A DNA stretch of 64,000 nt from Komarekiella atlantica HA4396-MV6 (GCA_019359395.1 JAHHHK010000004.1:62001-126000), one strand, 5' to 3'. Positions 18,168 to 27,123 are shown, counted from the first letter of the stretch. Numbers and translations are program-made. The notes: a model not told the origin generated them from the letters alone.

Positions 18168-18803
18168 ATGTCTCGAAAGAAATCTCCTCAACCCACACCA
18201 GTTGATAGCCGCATTCGCATACCTCAGCATTACCAACGGCAACCTGTGATTTCACGTTTGGTATCGCGTTATGGTGTCACCGTTAATATTACATCTGCGA
18301 TGCTCACATCAACAGAAAACTACGGTTGGTTTGACTTACAATTCCAAGGCAATCCAGAACACATCTGTAATAGCTTACTGTACTTACAAAAATTGGGAGT
18401 AGATTTGATACAGCTGAGTATTGCTGGAAATATGCAGTATGATTTGAGTTCTCAGCCATTTCCAAACCAAAAACTGAATAAACAAGAATTTGCACCTTTG
18501 TCAACGTCTTCGCACACTCAAGCCTACCAAGGCTATAGTGGTCAATCTCACAGACTGCGGTTGCAAATTTGCATCTTAAAAGATTATTACCAAACACCAG
18601 TTATCTCTGATTTGGTTTCCCGCTATGGCATAACAGTCAATATTATTGCGGCATCACTCCCAGCCAATCAGCAAGATGATGGTTGGTTTGATTTGGATCT
18701 TTGGGGTAGACCACAGCAACTTTTTTCTAGTTTCAATTATTTAGAAAAATTAAAGCTACCACTGTGGCTAGACGCGTCTTCTATGCATGGATATGTCCTT
18801 TAG
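18168..18803 (+). CDS. Tandem double NIL-domain protein
   Basis: 211 residues with two NIL domains. The first (about 15-85) reads RIRIPQHYQRQPVISRLVS and YGVTVNITSAML. The second (about 125-205) reads RLQICILKDYYQTPVISDLV, YGITVNIIAASL and DDGWFDLDLWG. They are joined by a ~40-residue polar linker. The N-terminus is basic (MSRKKSPQPTP). The ATG is preceded by a C-rich heptamer array and has no Shine-Dalgarno sequence. It lies about 100 bp upstream of cysA, on the same strand. Like the single NIL protein it probably binds a small sulfur-containing or amino-acid ligand; this is inference from MetN. Confidence 0.88.
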   Translation: MSRKKSPQPTPVDSRIRIPQHYQRQPVISRLVSRYGVTVNITSAMLTSTENYGWFDLQFQGNPEHICNSLLYLQKLGVDLIQLSIAGNMQYDLSSQPFPNQKLNKQEFAPLSTSSHTQAYQGYSGQSHRLRLQICILKDYYQTPVISDLVSRYGITVNIIAASLPANQQDDGWFDLDLWGRPQQLFSSFNYLEKLKLPLWLDASSMHGYVL

Positions 18804-18906
18804 ATCTAATACCAGTTTGTAGTTAATATTTTAATGAAGTACTTAAATTTGATCGACAAACAGTAGTTAAATATAGTTATGTACCAAATTGAATGCGGGA
18901 AGAACT

Positions 18907-19920
18907 ATGGGAATTCGGGTAGAAAATATTTCTAAGCACTATGGAAGTTTTCGTGCTGTTGATGATGTAAGTTTGAAGATTAAAAATGGATCTTTGGTGG
19001 CGTTATTAGGCCCTTCGGGTTCAGGAAAATCCACCTTGCTAAGGATGATTGCGGGATTAGAAACTCCAGATGCAGGTCAAATTTGGTTAGTGGGTGAAAA
19101 TGCTACTTACCGCAGCGTACAAGAACGCAATATTGGCTTTGTTTTTCAGCACTACGCGTTATTTAAACACCTGACAGTGCGTGAGAATATCGCCTTTTCT
19201 ATGGATCTTCGTAAGCATCCTAAACACCATGTACGACAACGCGTTGAGGAACTTTTAGAATTGGTACAGATGCAGGGATTTGGCGATCGCTATCCTTCCC
19301 AGCTTTCTGGTGGTCAACGACAACGCGTAGCATTAGCACGTTCACTTGCTGTACAGCCCCCCATCCTGTTATTAGATGAGCCTTTTGGGGCCTTAGATGC
19401 CAAAGTTCGCAAAGATTTGCGTGTTTGGTTACGCAATCTGCATTCAGAAGTCCATGTCACTACCGTATTCGTTACTCATGACCAAGAAGAAGCAATGGAA
19501 GTTGCTGACGAAATTGTAGTGATGAATCAAGGACGGGTAGAACAAGTTGGCAGTCCGGCTGACATTTATGACAACCCAGCAACACCGTTTGTGATGAGTT
19601 TTGTTGGCCCTGTGAACGTCTTACCCAGCCATGTCGGTATCCTACCTAACAAAAATGCAACTTCTCCTAGTGATAAAGTTTTTCTGCGACCACATGACAT
19701 TTTGATTAAGACGGAACCGGATGAGAATGCCACATCTGTCATTGTTGAAAGGATTATTCATCTAGGCTGGGAAATTCGTGTAGAGTTAGTTTTGCAGTCT
19801 GGTGAAACGCTCAATGCTTATCTGAATCGAGAACAGTTCTATCAGCTTCAGCTACGAAAGGGACAGCGTGTTTACATCCAACCGAAACAAACGAAGGTGT
19901 TTGCTGCTGCTTATGCTTAA
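18907..19920 (+). CDS. cysA: Sulfate ABC transporter ATP-binding protein CysA
   Basis: 337 residues from ATG 18907 (GCGGGAAG upstream; a TTG six codons earlier is less likely). It has Walker [10 protein letters not shown], signature [14 protein letters not shown], Walker [14 protein letters not shown] and switch His in [11 protein letters not shown]. The C-terminal ~100 residues are a TOBE-like regulatory domain ([14 protein letters not shown]). It energises sulfate import with SbpA, CysT and CysW. The separation from cysTW by the NIL and P450/AraC genes suggests an insertion into an ancestral cluster. Confidence 0.96.
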   Translation: MGIRVENISKHYGSFRAVDDVSLKIKNGSLVALLGPSGSGKSTLLRMIAGLETPDAGQIWLVGENATYRSVQERNIGFVFQHYALFKHLTVRENIAFSMDLRKHPKHHVRQRVEELLELVQMQGFGDRYPSQLSGGQRQRVALARSLAVQPPILLLDEPFGALDAKVRKDLRVWLRNLHSEVHVTTVFVTHDQEEAMEVADEIVVMNQGRVEQVGSPADIYDNPATPFVMSFVGPVNVLPSHVGILPNKNATSPSDKVFLRPHDILIKTEPDENATSVIVERIIHLGWEIRVELVLQSGETLNAYLNREQFYQLQLRKGQRVYIQPKQTKVFAAAYA

Positions 19921-19947
19921 GGTAAGAGATTTGAATTATTGAGTGTA

Positions 19948-19977
19948 GAAACCGGGTTGCTGTAGAAATCCGGTTTC
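19948..19977 (+). terminator. Hairpin after cysA
   Basis: GAAACCGG (19948-19955) and CCGGTTTC (19970-19977) pair around 14 bases, followed by TTAAATATT. It lies 28 bp behind the cysA stop. The T-run is weak, so termination is plausible rather than certain. The GAAACCGGGTT motif is also a common dispersed cyanobacterial repeat. Confidence 0.5.
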
Positions 19978-20040
19978 TTAAATATTCAAATTTCTAAATT
20001 ACGTTTAATGTGGATTAGATGCTAAAACCCTGTATTTCTC

Positions 20041-20069
20041 GTAGAGACGTAGCATTGCTACGTTTCTAC
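20041..20069. repeat. Palindromic repeat, GTAGAGACGTnGC family
   Basis: GTAGAGACGTAGCA and its nearly perfect complement TGCTACGTTTCTAC form a compact hairpin. Related elements occur at 27101-27123 (partial) and 49113-49141. This is a dispersed repeat family; no gene function. Confidence 0.8.
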
Positions 20070-20216
20070 AGTACGCAGAATTTTTGATATGTCGTTGATT
20101 TTCATAATTCACATCAGGCGTAAATTATTTAGAATTAACCCCAGTATAGAAGGGATGCGGGAGCGCGATCGCTAAAATCGAGCAAGTTGTCAGATCACCC
20201 ACTAACCGAGATTTCA

Positions 20217-20645
20217 TCACTCCAGCATAAAAGTCTGCAAATTATCTAAGGGAACTGTGAAGACATAGTAGATCACTCCTATACCAAGTAGAGCCACAGC
20301 CAAACTCGCAAGAATTATCCAACGGTCTGGCGGTTGATAGGTATCTTCGTCAATATCTCGGCGAACAGCGAAATAATGCTGAGTTGAAAGTAACACTGTC
20401 AACACACCTACCAAAGCGAACGCTAAACCCAACTTCCAACCATTACCAGGAGGTTGTGGTGCTAATGGAGGACGGATAATACGCAAACGCACAATCAACA
20501 CACCGAAACCCATGAGTGCAATACCACTCCGCATCCATGCTAGATAAGTGCGTTCATTTGCCAAATGATCCCGTATTCGATCTGACCTATATTTCTGTAA
20601 TTTTTCTGGCTTTTGTGTTTCTAATTTTTCTGCTTCTATCTTCAT
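20217..20645 (-). CDS. DUF202 (YidH-type) membrane protein
   Basis: 142 residues. A basic N-terminus leads into the DUF202 signature RDHLANERTYLAWMRSGIAL, followed by three hydrophobic segments (about 45-65, 82-102, 115-135). The function of DUF202 proteins is not established. It is a single gene, reading away from the secreted-protein gene, with about 270 bp of AT-rich upstream DNA. Confidence 0.88.
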   Translation of the reverse strand: MKIEAEKLETQKPEKLQKYRSDRIRDHLANERTYLAWMRSGIALMGFGVLIVRLRIIRPPLAPQPPGNGWKLGLAFALVGVLTVLLSTQHYFAVRRDIDEDTYQPPDRWIILASLAVALLGIGVIYYVFTVPLDNLQTFMLE

Positions 20646-20916
20646 AGAATTTGCATTTTTGAGTAATTGTTGAAACTGTCGAATACTTAATTAATATTTT
20701 CTCAAAAAAAATACAAAAAAATAATATTTTTATGACAACAATATTTCTTGATTAACTCAGCTTATTTAATCAATTATATTTATAATATTGCTTGTTTCGG
20801 TAGAAATTTTAAGTTTATGATGTGATAAAGTCAAAAAATAAGAGCCAGAGCAATTCTGACTCTTATTTTTGTGTTATTATTGCTTAATTAGCAAATTCGC
20901 TGTAGTTACCAGTTAC

Positions 20917-21537
20917 TCAATCGTCAATTTTTGCATTAGTAATTCCGGCATCAAGGGCAGCTTGTAAATTATCAGGAATAAACCAGTTGGCTTCGCCAGA
21001 CTTGAAAATATTCGCAGGTGGAAGATTAAATTCAGTCTCTCCAGTTTGGGGGTTACTTGTCGCAACTAACCGAGTTCCATGAACAATCTTAAAAGCAGTA
21101 GCAGGTGTTCCTTCCTGTCCTTCTGTAGCAACTTGACCAGGGATATAAACACCTTGACAGTCCCACTCATCATCAGTTTCCGCACCACTGGGTAGCAGAT
21201 ACAATTCATTATCATAGGTTGAGCGAGATTTTTTTGGTTTTTGACCGTAGACTAACAGCGTCTTTTCCGTTTCATTACGGCATATTCCAACATTTTCACC
21301 AGTTTCAATGATATATTTCTGGAACTGTAAATTAGAGACTTTTTGTAGAATCTCTGGTGTAGCACCTTGTGTTTGTTTTTCTTGTAAGGCAGTATCTAAC
21401 GCCTTGGTGATTTCGATATAATCTGGGTCATCTGCATATTTTTTTCCTGCCCAAGATGGTTGAGCAATCATCAAGTTTACCAGTAAAAATAAACAGACAA
21501 CAGTGATTTTGAAAAAATTAGATTTGAAAAATTTCAT
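20917..21537 (-). CDS. Secreted protein of unknown function
   Basis: 206 residues with a clear signal peptide (hydrophobic KITVVCLFLLVNLMIA, cleavage near PSWAG). The mature part has two cysteines (GICRNE and DWDCQG-like context EWDCQG) that could pair, and an N-terminal helical segment. The start has a strong AAGGAGA site 6 bp upstream. It lies 114 bp beyond a CadD-like gene on the same strand and may be co-transcribed with it. I do not recognise a family. Confidence 0.8.
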   Translation of the reverse strand: MKFFKSNFFKITVVCLFLLVNLMIAQPSWAGKKYADDPDYIEITKALDTALQEKQTQGATPEILQKVSNLQFQKYIIETGENVGICRNETEKTLLVYGQKPKKSRSTYDNELYLLPSGAETDDEWDCQGVYIPGQVATEGQEGTPATAFKIVHGTRLVATSNPQTGETEFNLPPANIFKSGEANWFIPDNLQAALDAGITNAKIDD

Positions 21538-21650
21538 GTGTTTCTCCTTGTGGATTAGAAAACATTTACTAGCTGTTAACTACCTAATTTAAGGTATTGT
21601 GTGAGGACTGTTTTATCTGTTTGTTGAGGCTTTTTATGTCTAATAGAAGT

Positions 21651-22403
21651 TTATTTTTGCTCAACTCCAGATAAAACTTCAGATTCAGGTAATCCCAAAG
21701 AAAATCTGTAAATTTCTTGCCATGCATTCCTACCTAAAATTAACAAGTAAGAACCAAGACTTACACAAGTAATGACAACTAAAGCGGGAGTTTCTAAAGT
21801 GTGACTTTCCATCAAAATGGAAACACCCAATCCGATTAAGATAAAGGGAATAAAAGAATTTCCGTAGCGAGTAATAACAGATGCGATCGCACTTACCTGA
21901 GTTAAGCAATAGGCTGCATAACACCACATACCCACCATGACAAAAAATACGGCTAAAACAACCAGTAAGCTATCCCATGTATTGGTAGCAAACATAGGCA
22001 TATAGATACTGATATTGTCACCACCATTAGCAATTGTTACTGCTGCTACACCGTAGGTTTGGGGAGAGAGAAAATTGTACCACCAAGATTGAGAAGATTC
22101 GGGAGTTTTGGGATCTTCTGCATCGTCAGCCTCTTGATTTAGTAAACGACTAATACCAATGATGATCGGAATAATGCCGAGTAAACCAATCCAGGATTCT
22201 GGTAGGATGAATTTGCTAAAAAAGCTAGGTAAACTTGCAATTACTAGCGTACTAAAACCTAGATATTGACCGATAACGATGTGGCGGCGGCGAAAGCAAG
22301 TATTTATTTGTGAGAAAAATAGCGATAAGATGACAATATCATCAAGATTTGTGGCAACGAAAGCAGTAAGTCCTGTAGGAATAGCAGTTAGTAATCCGCT
22401 CAT
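21651..22403 (-). CDS. CadD-like membrane transporter 1
   Basis: A 250-residue integral membrane protein of the cadmium-resistance transporter (CadD) family within the LysE superfamily. Marks are FVATNLDDIVILSLFFSQI in the first membrane segment, FRRRHIVIGQYLGF, and IANGGDNISIYMPMFA at the start of the fourth. About six membrane segments are split by an acidic loop (EADDAEDPKTPE). Family members in firmicutes give cadmium resistance; the substrate in cyanobacteria is not established. It is one of four paralogs within 5.3 kb. Transcription is toward the secreted-protein gene. Confidence 0.88.
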   Translation of the reverse strand: MSGLLTAIPTGLTAFVATNLDDIVILSLFFSQINTCFRRRHIVIGQYLGFSTLVIASLPSFFSKFILPESWIGLLGIIPIIIGISRLLNQEADDAEDPKTPESSQSWWYNFLSPQTYGVAAVTIANGGDNISIYMPMFATNTWDSLLVVLAVFFVMVGMWCYAAYCLTQVSAIASVITRYGNSFIPFILIGLGVSILMESHTLETPALVVITCVSLGSYLLILGRNAWQEIYRFSLGLPESEVLSGVEQK

Positions 22404-23093
22404 TTATTGTGTCTCGTCAATGGTAGTGGTTATCAACCATCTGTATCGGTGGGTAGCTGGGATGCTTGCTGATACGCAGGTTTAAACTAATTCGTAATTC
22501 GTAATACTCGCGCCTGGCGCGAGAAGCAAGCTACATAATTCCTAATTATTGCGACTTGATAGAAGCTGGGGATTTAAACCCCTACACTTTGTTAAAGTTT
22601 TAAATCTGGAATTACCTATTAGCGCTTGTCTTGCAGTGAAAAGGTAATTATTGTTGAAGGTTAAATTCTTTGGTCATCAGCAAATTTTCTAGTTTATAGA
22701 TGTCCGATTACGGTTGAATCGAACTGGTGATTTGCCTTAACCAAGAATGCTATGTCAAAGGCATAGTTTCACTTTATGGTTTACTTTCAATAAAAGCAAA
22801 CAGTGTTTTTTGTTAAATCGATAGATTGAACTTATTGATTACAGATATGAACGCATCCAAGACCTTTTAGTTAAGGGGGAAAGGGGAAAGGGAAAAGGTG
22901 AAATTTCTCCCTTACCCTTTAACTTTTTCTCAAATCTTAAAGGAGATAAGAAGTGCTTATAAGGGAAAGGATTGTTATCGTATCCATATAATTGAAGAAT
23001 ATTTAAAAATATCTACAGTTTTCCGCCCAATCTGCCGTATAATACTTTTGTGGTATTCAAAATCACTCTCCTCTCCCTTCTACCATAGCCAAA
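22404..23093. other. Intergenic region between CadD-like 1 and LysR genes
   Basis: 690 bp between divergently read genes, so both promoters should lie here. It contains a repeat fragment with TCGCGCCTGGCGCGAGAAGC (about 22509) and a purine-rich run at 22870-22905 followed by a pyrimidine-rich run, a mirror-like composition. A LysR protein usually binds T-N11-A sites in such gaps; I could not assign one. Confidence 0.45.
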
Positions 23094-24029
23094 ATGACGC
23101 TGGAGCAGTTGCGAATCTTTTTAGCCGTTGCAGAAGTGTTGCACTTTACCCGCGCAGCTGAAGCACTTTATATTACTCAACCAGCAGTGAGTGCTGCTAT
23201 TCAAACTTTAGAGACAGAATATGGTGTTAGATTATTTCATCGCATTGGTCGTCATATTGAAATTACCGATGCGGGTAAATTATTGCAGGGTGAAGCGCAG
23301 AAAATTCTTGACCATGTAGAGTTAACAGAACGTGGTTTGAAGGAATTAAATAATTTGCAGCGGGGAGAGTTGAAATTGGGTGCAAGTCTCACAGTTGGAA
23401 ACTATTGGCTACCTGAAAAAATTAGCCAGTTCAAGCAATTATATCCCGGCATTTTTATCAATTGTAAGTTAGGAAATGCTGAAGAAATTTGTGAAGGAAC
23501 TGCTGTTGGTATGTATGATTTGGGTTTAGTGACAGGAGAAATAAAGCCATCATTGCAGCACTGTTTAGATAAAGACGAAGTAGGGAGCGATCGCCTGCAA
23601 ATTGTTGTTAGCAAATCTCACCCTTGGTTTCAGCGTACCGAGATTTATTTAGACGAACTACTTACTACAAGTTGGGTAATGCGTGAATCAGGTTCCGGTG
23701 CACAACAAATGTTTCATCAAGCCTTACAAAGTTGGGGAATTGATCCCAGCAACTTGAATGTTGTACTCAACCTAAACACCAGTGAAATGGTGAAAGCAGT
23801 TGTAGAAAGTGGCGTTGGTGCGGCCGCACTTCCCGAATCTATGGTGAAAAAAGAATTGCAACTAGGAACACTACACGCTGTGCGAATTATCGATCCACAA
23901 AAACAATCTCCAAAGAGATTAGAAATTATCCAGCCTGTTTGGAAACTGAAACACCGTCAACGTTTTCATACACGAGTGATGACAGCTTTTGAAAATATTC
24001 TTTTTCAAGAAAACGTGCAAGTTGCTTAA
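23094..24029 (+). CDS. LysR-family transcriptional regulator
   Basis: 311 residues. The N-terminal winged helix-turn-helix is MTLEQLRIFLAVAEVLHFTR then AAEALYITQPAVSAAIQTLE. It is followed by a periplasmic-binding-protein-like effector domain (LKLGASLTVGNYWLPEKI, about 90-300). It is set between CadD-like genes 1 and 2, diverging from gene 1, which fits local control of the transporter cluster. The effector is unknown. Length is normal for the family. Confidence 0.94.
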   Translation: MTLEQLRIFLAVAEVLHFTRAAEALYITQPAVSAAIQTLETEYGVRLFHRIGRHIEITDAGKLLQGEAQKILDHVELTERGLKELNNLQRGELKLGASLTVGNYWLPEKISQFKQLYPGIFINCKLGNAEEICEGTAVGMYDLGLVTGEIKPSLQHCLDKDEVGSDRLQIVVSKSHPWFQRTEIYLDELLTTSWVMRESGSGAQQMFHQALQSWGIDPSNLNVVLNLNTSEMVKAVVESGVGAAALPESMVKKELQLGTLHAVRIIDPQKQSPKRLEIIQPVWKLKHRQRFHTRVMTAFENILFQENVQVA

Positions 24030-24099
24030 TATCAATTACGAATTGATCAAGTCAAATTTTATCTAGATTTCCATAGCTTTACTGTTAGCCTCCTCATCC

Positions 24100-24187
24100 G
24101 CCAGAGAATAAATTCTCTGGCTAATAGCAAAAGTCTACTCAAGTAGACTCAGGATTTTGGAAATATTTTAGTCATCTTCAGATGACT
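24100..24187 (+). repeat. Three consecutive hairpins downstream of the LysR gene
   Basis: GCCAGAGAAT-AA-ATTCTCTGGC (24100-24121), AGTCTACT-CA-AGTAGACT (24132-24149) and AGTCATCT-TC-AGATGACT (24170-24187) are each perfect stems with 2-base loops, at similar spacing. The third is followed by TTTTGG. The block begins about 70 bp after the LysR stop. It may terminate transcription, but the triple layout is more than a simple terminator needs. It is possibly a dispersed structured repeat. Confidence 0.65.
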
Positions 24188-24384
24188 TTTGGTATGAGCA
24201 AGGAACTTCAGTTTGTTGCGGGATATGGTTTTCACGTTAAGTTGACGCGTATAGGTAATGCCGTGCCCCTATGAGAAATCTATATGTATCAAGATTTTCG
24301 TGAATTGGTATTATCAAGGGGGGACAGCATTAGCTGGAAGGCGAATTTTCTTACAACTCATTTAGGATTACTATATAAGTGTCA

Positions 24385-25062
24385 TTAAACTGTTTTTTTT
24401 AATAAAATTGTTAAACAAATAAAACTTGCTCCTAGCTTAAAAAGACTTAAACTTCCAGTTTTTAACACAATCAAACAGCCTAATCCTATCAAGGCAAAAG
24501 GGAAAATATAGCTACTATATTGACTTAAAATATTTGCAAATTTTGTTTGATAAGTAAATTTATCAGCTAAATAACACCAAAGTGCTATTAATATAAAAAA
24601 TACTCCAATAATAATCACAAAATTCGCTAAGCTACTACTAGCAAATAATGGCATATAGACGCTGATGTTATCACTTCCATTAGCAATAGTGATGGCTGCA
24701 ACGCTGTATGTTTGTGTATTAAAAATACTTGCCGTGTTTATATCTTGATATTCTGTTGTTGCAACTATAACCTCTTGTGATGTATCTTCCTCTCGATTGA
24801 TTAAATTGCTGATACCTATCGCCACAGGTACTAATCCCAGCAATCCAATCAAATTAGGTGGTATAACTAATCCACCAAATAACCCCGGAAGACTAGTAAT
24901 CACTAGCACTGTAAAGCCTAAATATTGACCAGCAATAATGTGCCGACGCCTGAAGCTAGAATTTAGTTGAGAAAACAGCAGTAATAAAATAACGATATCA
25001 TCAATATTGGTGGCAATGAAGGCTGAAATTCCAACTAAGAGTGTAGTAATTAACTCACTCAT
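24385..25062 (-). CDS. CadD-like membrane transporter 2
   Basis: A 225-residue paralog of the other CadD-like proteins here: FIATNIDDIVILLLLFSQL, FRRRHIIAGQYLGF, GLVIPPNLIGLLGLVPVAIG and TIANGSDNISVYMPLFA. About six membrane segments with a Glu/Thr-rich loop. Both acidic motifs (DDI and SDN) are kept. It diverges from CadD-like 3 with only 64 bp between start codons. The C-terminus ends ILLKKTV, shorter than paralog 1. Confidence 0.87.
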   Translation of the reverse strand: MSELITTLLVGISAFIATNIDDIVILLLLFSQLNSSFRRRHIIAGQYLGFTVLVITSLPGLFGGLVIPPNLIGLLGLVPVAIGISNLINREEDTSQEVIVATTEYQDINTASIFNTQTYSVAAITIANGSDNISVYMPLFASSSLANFVIIIGVFFILIALWCYLADKFTYQTKFANILSQYSSYIFPFALIGLGCLIVLKTGSLSLFKLGASFICLTILLKKTV

Positions 25063-25126
25063 TTCAGTATATCCTGATTTGTTTGCTTAATATTTTATTG
25101 GTTAATCATTATGCTGACAACCTCAC
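25063..25126. promoter_or_regulatory. 64-bp divergent promoter region shared by CadD-like 2 and 3
   Basis: Two start codons face outward across only 64 bp of AT-rich DNA (contains TTGCTTAATATTTTATTGG). Both promoters and any operator must overlap here or inside the genes, so the pair is likely co-regulated. No specific site was identified. Confidence 0.5.
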
Positions 25127-25789
25127 ATGAATAAAATTAGTACAGTTATCACTGAGGGAATTGTTGCCTTTGTCGCTACCAATATTGACGACATTATCAT
25201 ATTACTGCTATTTTTTTCCCAGTTAAATACTCAATTTCGTCGTCGACATATTTTTGTCGGTCAGTATCTTGGTTTTGCTGCCATCATTATCGCAAGTTTA
25301 CCAGGATTTTTTGGTGGTTTAATAATACCAAGAGCTTGGATAGGATTATTGGGCATACTACCAATAGCAATTGGAATCAAGCAATTGTTAAATAAAGAAA
25401 CAGAAAATATAGAAGTTCAGACTGTTACTACTGATTTTAAGCCATCTACTAGCAGTAACCCCATACTATTTTTTATTTGGAGTGTTCTGAGTCCCCAAAC
25501 TTATAAAGTTGCAGCAGTTACTTTTGCAAACGGTGGTGATAATATCGGCATCTATATTCCCTTATTTGCTGGGAACAGTTTTGACAGTTTGCTAGTGATC
25601 CTGATTGTGTTTTTTATTATGGTAGGGGTTTGGTGCGCTGTTGCTTACTTCTTAGCTCGTCAAGCCACAATTGCCTATATTTTAAGTCGCTATGGTAAAA
25701 CCACTGTGCCATTTATATTGATTGGTCTAGGTTTGTACATCATGTATGAAAGGGGCACATTTACTCTATTACCTTGGCTAAAACAATAA
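25127..25789 (+). CDS. CadD-like membrane transporter 3
   Basis: 220 residues: FVATNIDDIIILLLFFSQL, FRRRHIFVGQYLGF, GLIIPRAWIGLLGILPIAIG, TFANGGDNIGIYIPLFAG. Six hydrophobic segments, central loop rich in Thr/Ser/Glu. It is closest in appearance to paralog 1, including a similar SPQTYKVAAVTF segment. It is followed by a strong hairpin terminator at 25868-25918. Confidence 0.88.
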   Translation: MNKISTVITEGIVAFVATNIDDIIILLLFFSQLNTQFRRRHIFVGQYLGFAAIIIASLPGFFGGLIIPRAWIGLLGILPIAIGIKQLLNKETENIEVQTVTTDFKPSTSSNPILFFIWSVLSPQTYKVAAVTFANGGDNIGIYIPLFAGNSFDSLLVILIVFFIMVGVWCAVAYFLARQATIAYILSRYGKTTVPFILIGLGLYIMYERGTFTLLPWLKQ

Positions 25790-25867
25790 TCATTTTTTCT
25801 TACTCTGCCTTATCTGCGGCTATTTTAACTGCGCTTAATGTCAGAAAGTATAGTACCACAGCGCAGA

Positions 25868-25918
25868 ATTCAAAATAACCTAAAAACCTGGTTAAAAGGT
25901 TTTTAGGTTATTTTGAAT
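25868..25918 (+). terminator. Long perfect hairpin behind CadD-like 3
   Basis: Two 22-base arms (25868-25889 and 25897-25918; left arm begins ATTCAAAATAACCTAAAAAC) are perfect complements around a 7-base loop. They are followed by AGTGGTTTTGTTTTTACG. This is probably the terminator of the gene ending at 25789. Confidence 0.7.
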
Positions 25919-26217
25919 AGTGGTTTTGTTTTTACGAGTTTGTCGTAGTTAAATCAATAATTTTTATTTATCGTTTTGAAAAGAAAGAATATTTGCTCTT
26001 ATTGAGTAAAAGGAAGTAGTATTTAGTTCAGATAAAGTTCAAGTATCTAGCTGAGAAAAGTATTAGTTGATTTGACAGCGATCGCTCCTAACAATTATAA
26101 AAAATAACTGTCTACTAAATAGTAGGTAAAACAACTAAACAATTTACTAATTTACCCTTACCTAAAAAAACGAAAGGGACTTAAAAGATCAAAATTAAAT
26201 ACTTGTGAGCAACAAAT

Positions 26218-26889
26218 ATGAGTTGGTTAATTGGTACTCTAATTATCGGGTTTTCTGCTGCTTTTGCAACTACATTTGATGATAATTTATATTTGACAGC
26301 TTTCTTCGGCAAAGTCAATCACACCTTTCGTCCTAAACATATTATTATCGGTGAATTTTTGGGATTCACTACGCTAGTATTTGCTAGTCTTCCTGGCTTC
26401 TTTGGTGGTTTAGTCATTCCACATACCTGGATTGGATTACTAGGTTTTCTTCCAATCGCTATTGGTATCAATCATCTTTTGAACCGAGAAAATAACGAAG
26501 AAGCAGTGCAAGCTGTGTCAGTTAACTTAAATTCTGCTAAACCTCAACGCCGTAAAAAATCACTGTTCGCAACTCTACGCGACCCTCAAACCTACCGTGT
26601 TTCTGCTGTTACCATTGCCAATGGAGGAAACAACATTGGGATTTATGTGCCGTTGTTTGCTAGTAGCAGTCTTCCAAGTTTAGGGGTAATTTTATCTGTT
26701 TGCTATTTCACAGTTGGATTGTGGTGTTTTCTATCTTATAACCTGACTCGTAACCCTTTGATGCTTCCCATTCTAGCCCGCTATGGTCGAAAAATCTTTC
26801 CCTTAGTATTAATCTGGTTGGGATTCTCCATCCTCATTAAAAGCGAAACCTATTTACTTTTACATAGTATTGCAATGTTTTCTAATTAA
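26218..26889 (+). CDS. CadD-like membrane transporter 4, divergent
   Basis: A 223-residue paralog with family hallmarks (FRPKHIIIGEFLGF, GLVIPHTWIGLLGFLPIAIG) but changed key motifs. The first-helix motif ATNxDDIxIL is ATTFDDNLYLTAFFG, and GGDN of the fourth helix is GGNN in TIANGGNNIGIYVPLFA. The loop is basic (KPQRRKKS) where the others are acidic. These changes suggest a different substrate or lost transport. It has its own ~430-bp upstream region, so it is probably transcribed independently. Confidence 0.85.
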   Translation: MSWLIGTLIIGFSAAFATTFDDNLYLTAFFGKVNHTFRPKHIIIGEFLGFTTLVFASLPGFFGGLVIPHTWIGLLGFLPIAIGINHLLNRENNEEAVQAVSVNLNSAKPQRRKKSLFATLRDPQTYRVSAVTIANGGNNIGIYVPLFASSSLPSLGVILSVCYFTVGLWCFLSYNLTRNPLMLPILARYGRKIFPLVLIWLGFSILIKSETYLLLHSIAMFSN

Positions 26890-26944
26890 ACATGAAGAAT
26901 ATTTTGCTCTCAATTTAACTATAAATCATCACAAGGATAAGCTG

Positions 26945-27109
26945 ATGAATATTCTTAATTCAAAAAAGCTAATTTCCTGAATTTTAACTACTGCATTTCT
27001 AGTATTTCCAACGGTATTTTCTCTGCTTGACCAACCCAGCGCTATATCTCAATCACAAATATCATCTGCACTTATTGAATCTACTCTAAACATGAATATA
27101 GAAACGTAG
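26945..27109 (+). pseudogene. Remnant of a small exported protein, nonsense-interrupted
   Basis: After AAGGATAAGCTG an ATG at 26945 reads MNILNSKKLIS, then TGA (26978-26980). The same frame continues ILTTAFLVFPTVFSLLDQPS and a Ser/Ile-rich tail to a TAG at 27109. Basic residues followed by a hydrophobic stretch resemble a signal peptide broken by one nonsense codon. The frame ends inside a palindromic repeat (27101-27123), so the 3' end has probably been replaced. The original function cannot be told. Confidence 0.55.
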
Positions 27110-27123
27110 TGCTACGTTTATAC
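27101..27123. repeat. Short palindrome, partial copy of the GTAGAGACGTnGC family
   Basis: GAAACGTAG-TG-CTACGTTTATAC forms an 8-bp stem and resembles half of the elements at 20041 and 49113. It marks the end of the broken exported-protein frame. Confidence 0.55.

Noticed and set aside
22690-22790. Possible tRNA-like fragment on the minus strand (contains GTTCGATTC)
   Set aside because: The T-loop-like word is present, but no complementary T-stem, anticodon arm or acceptor stem could be formed around it.
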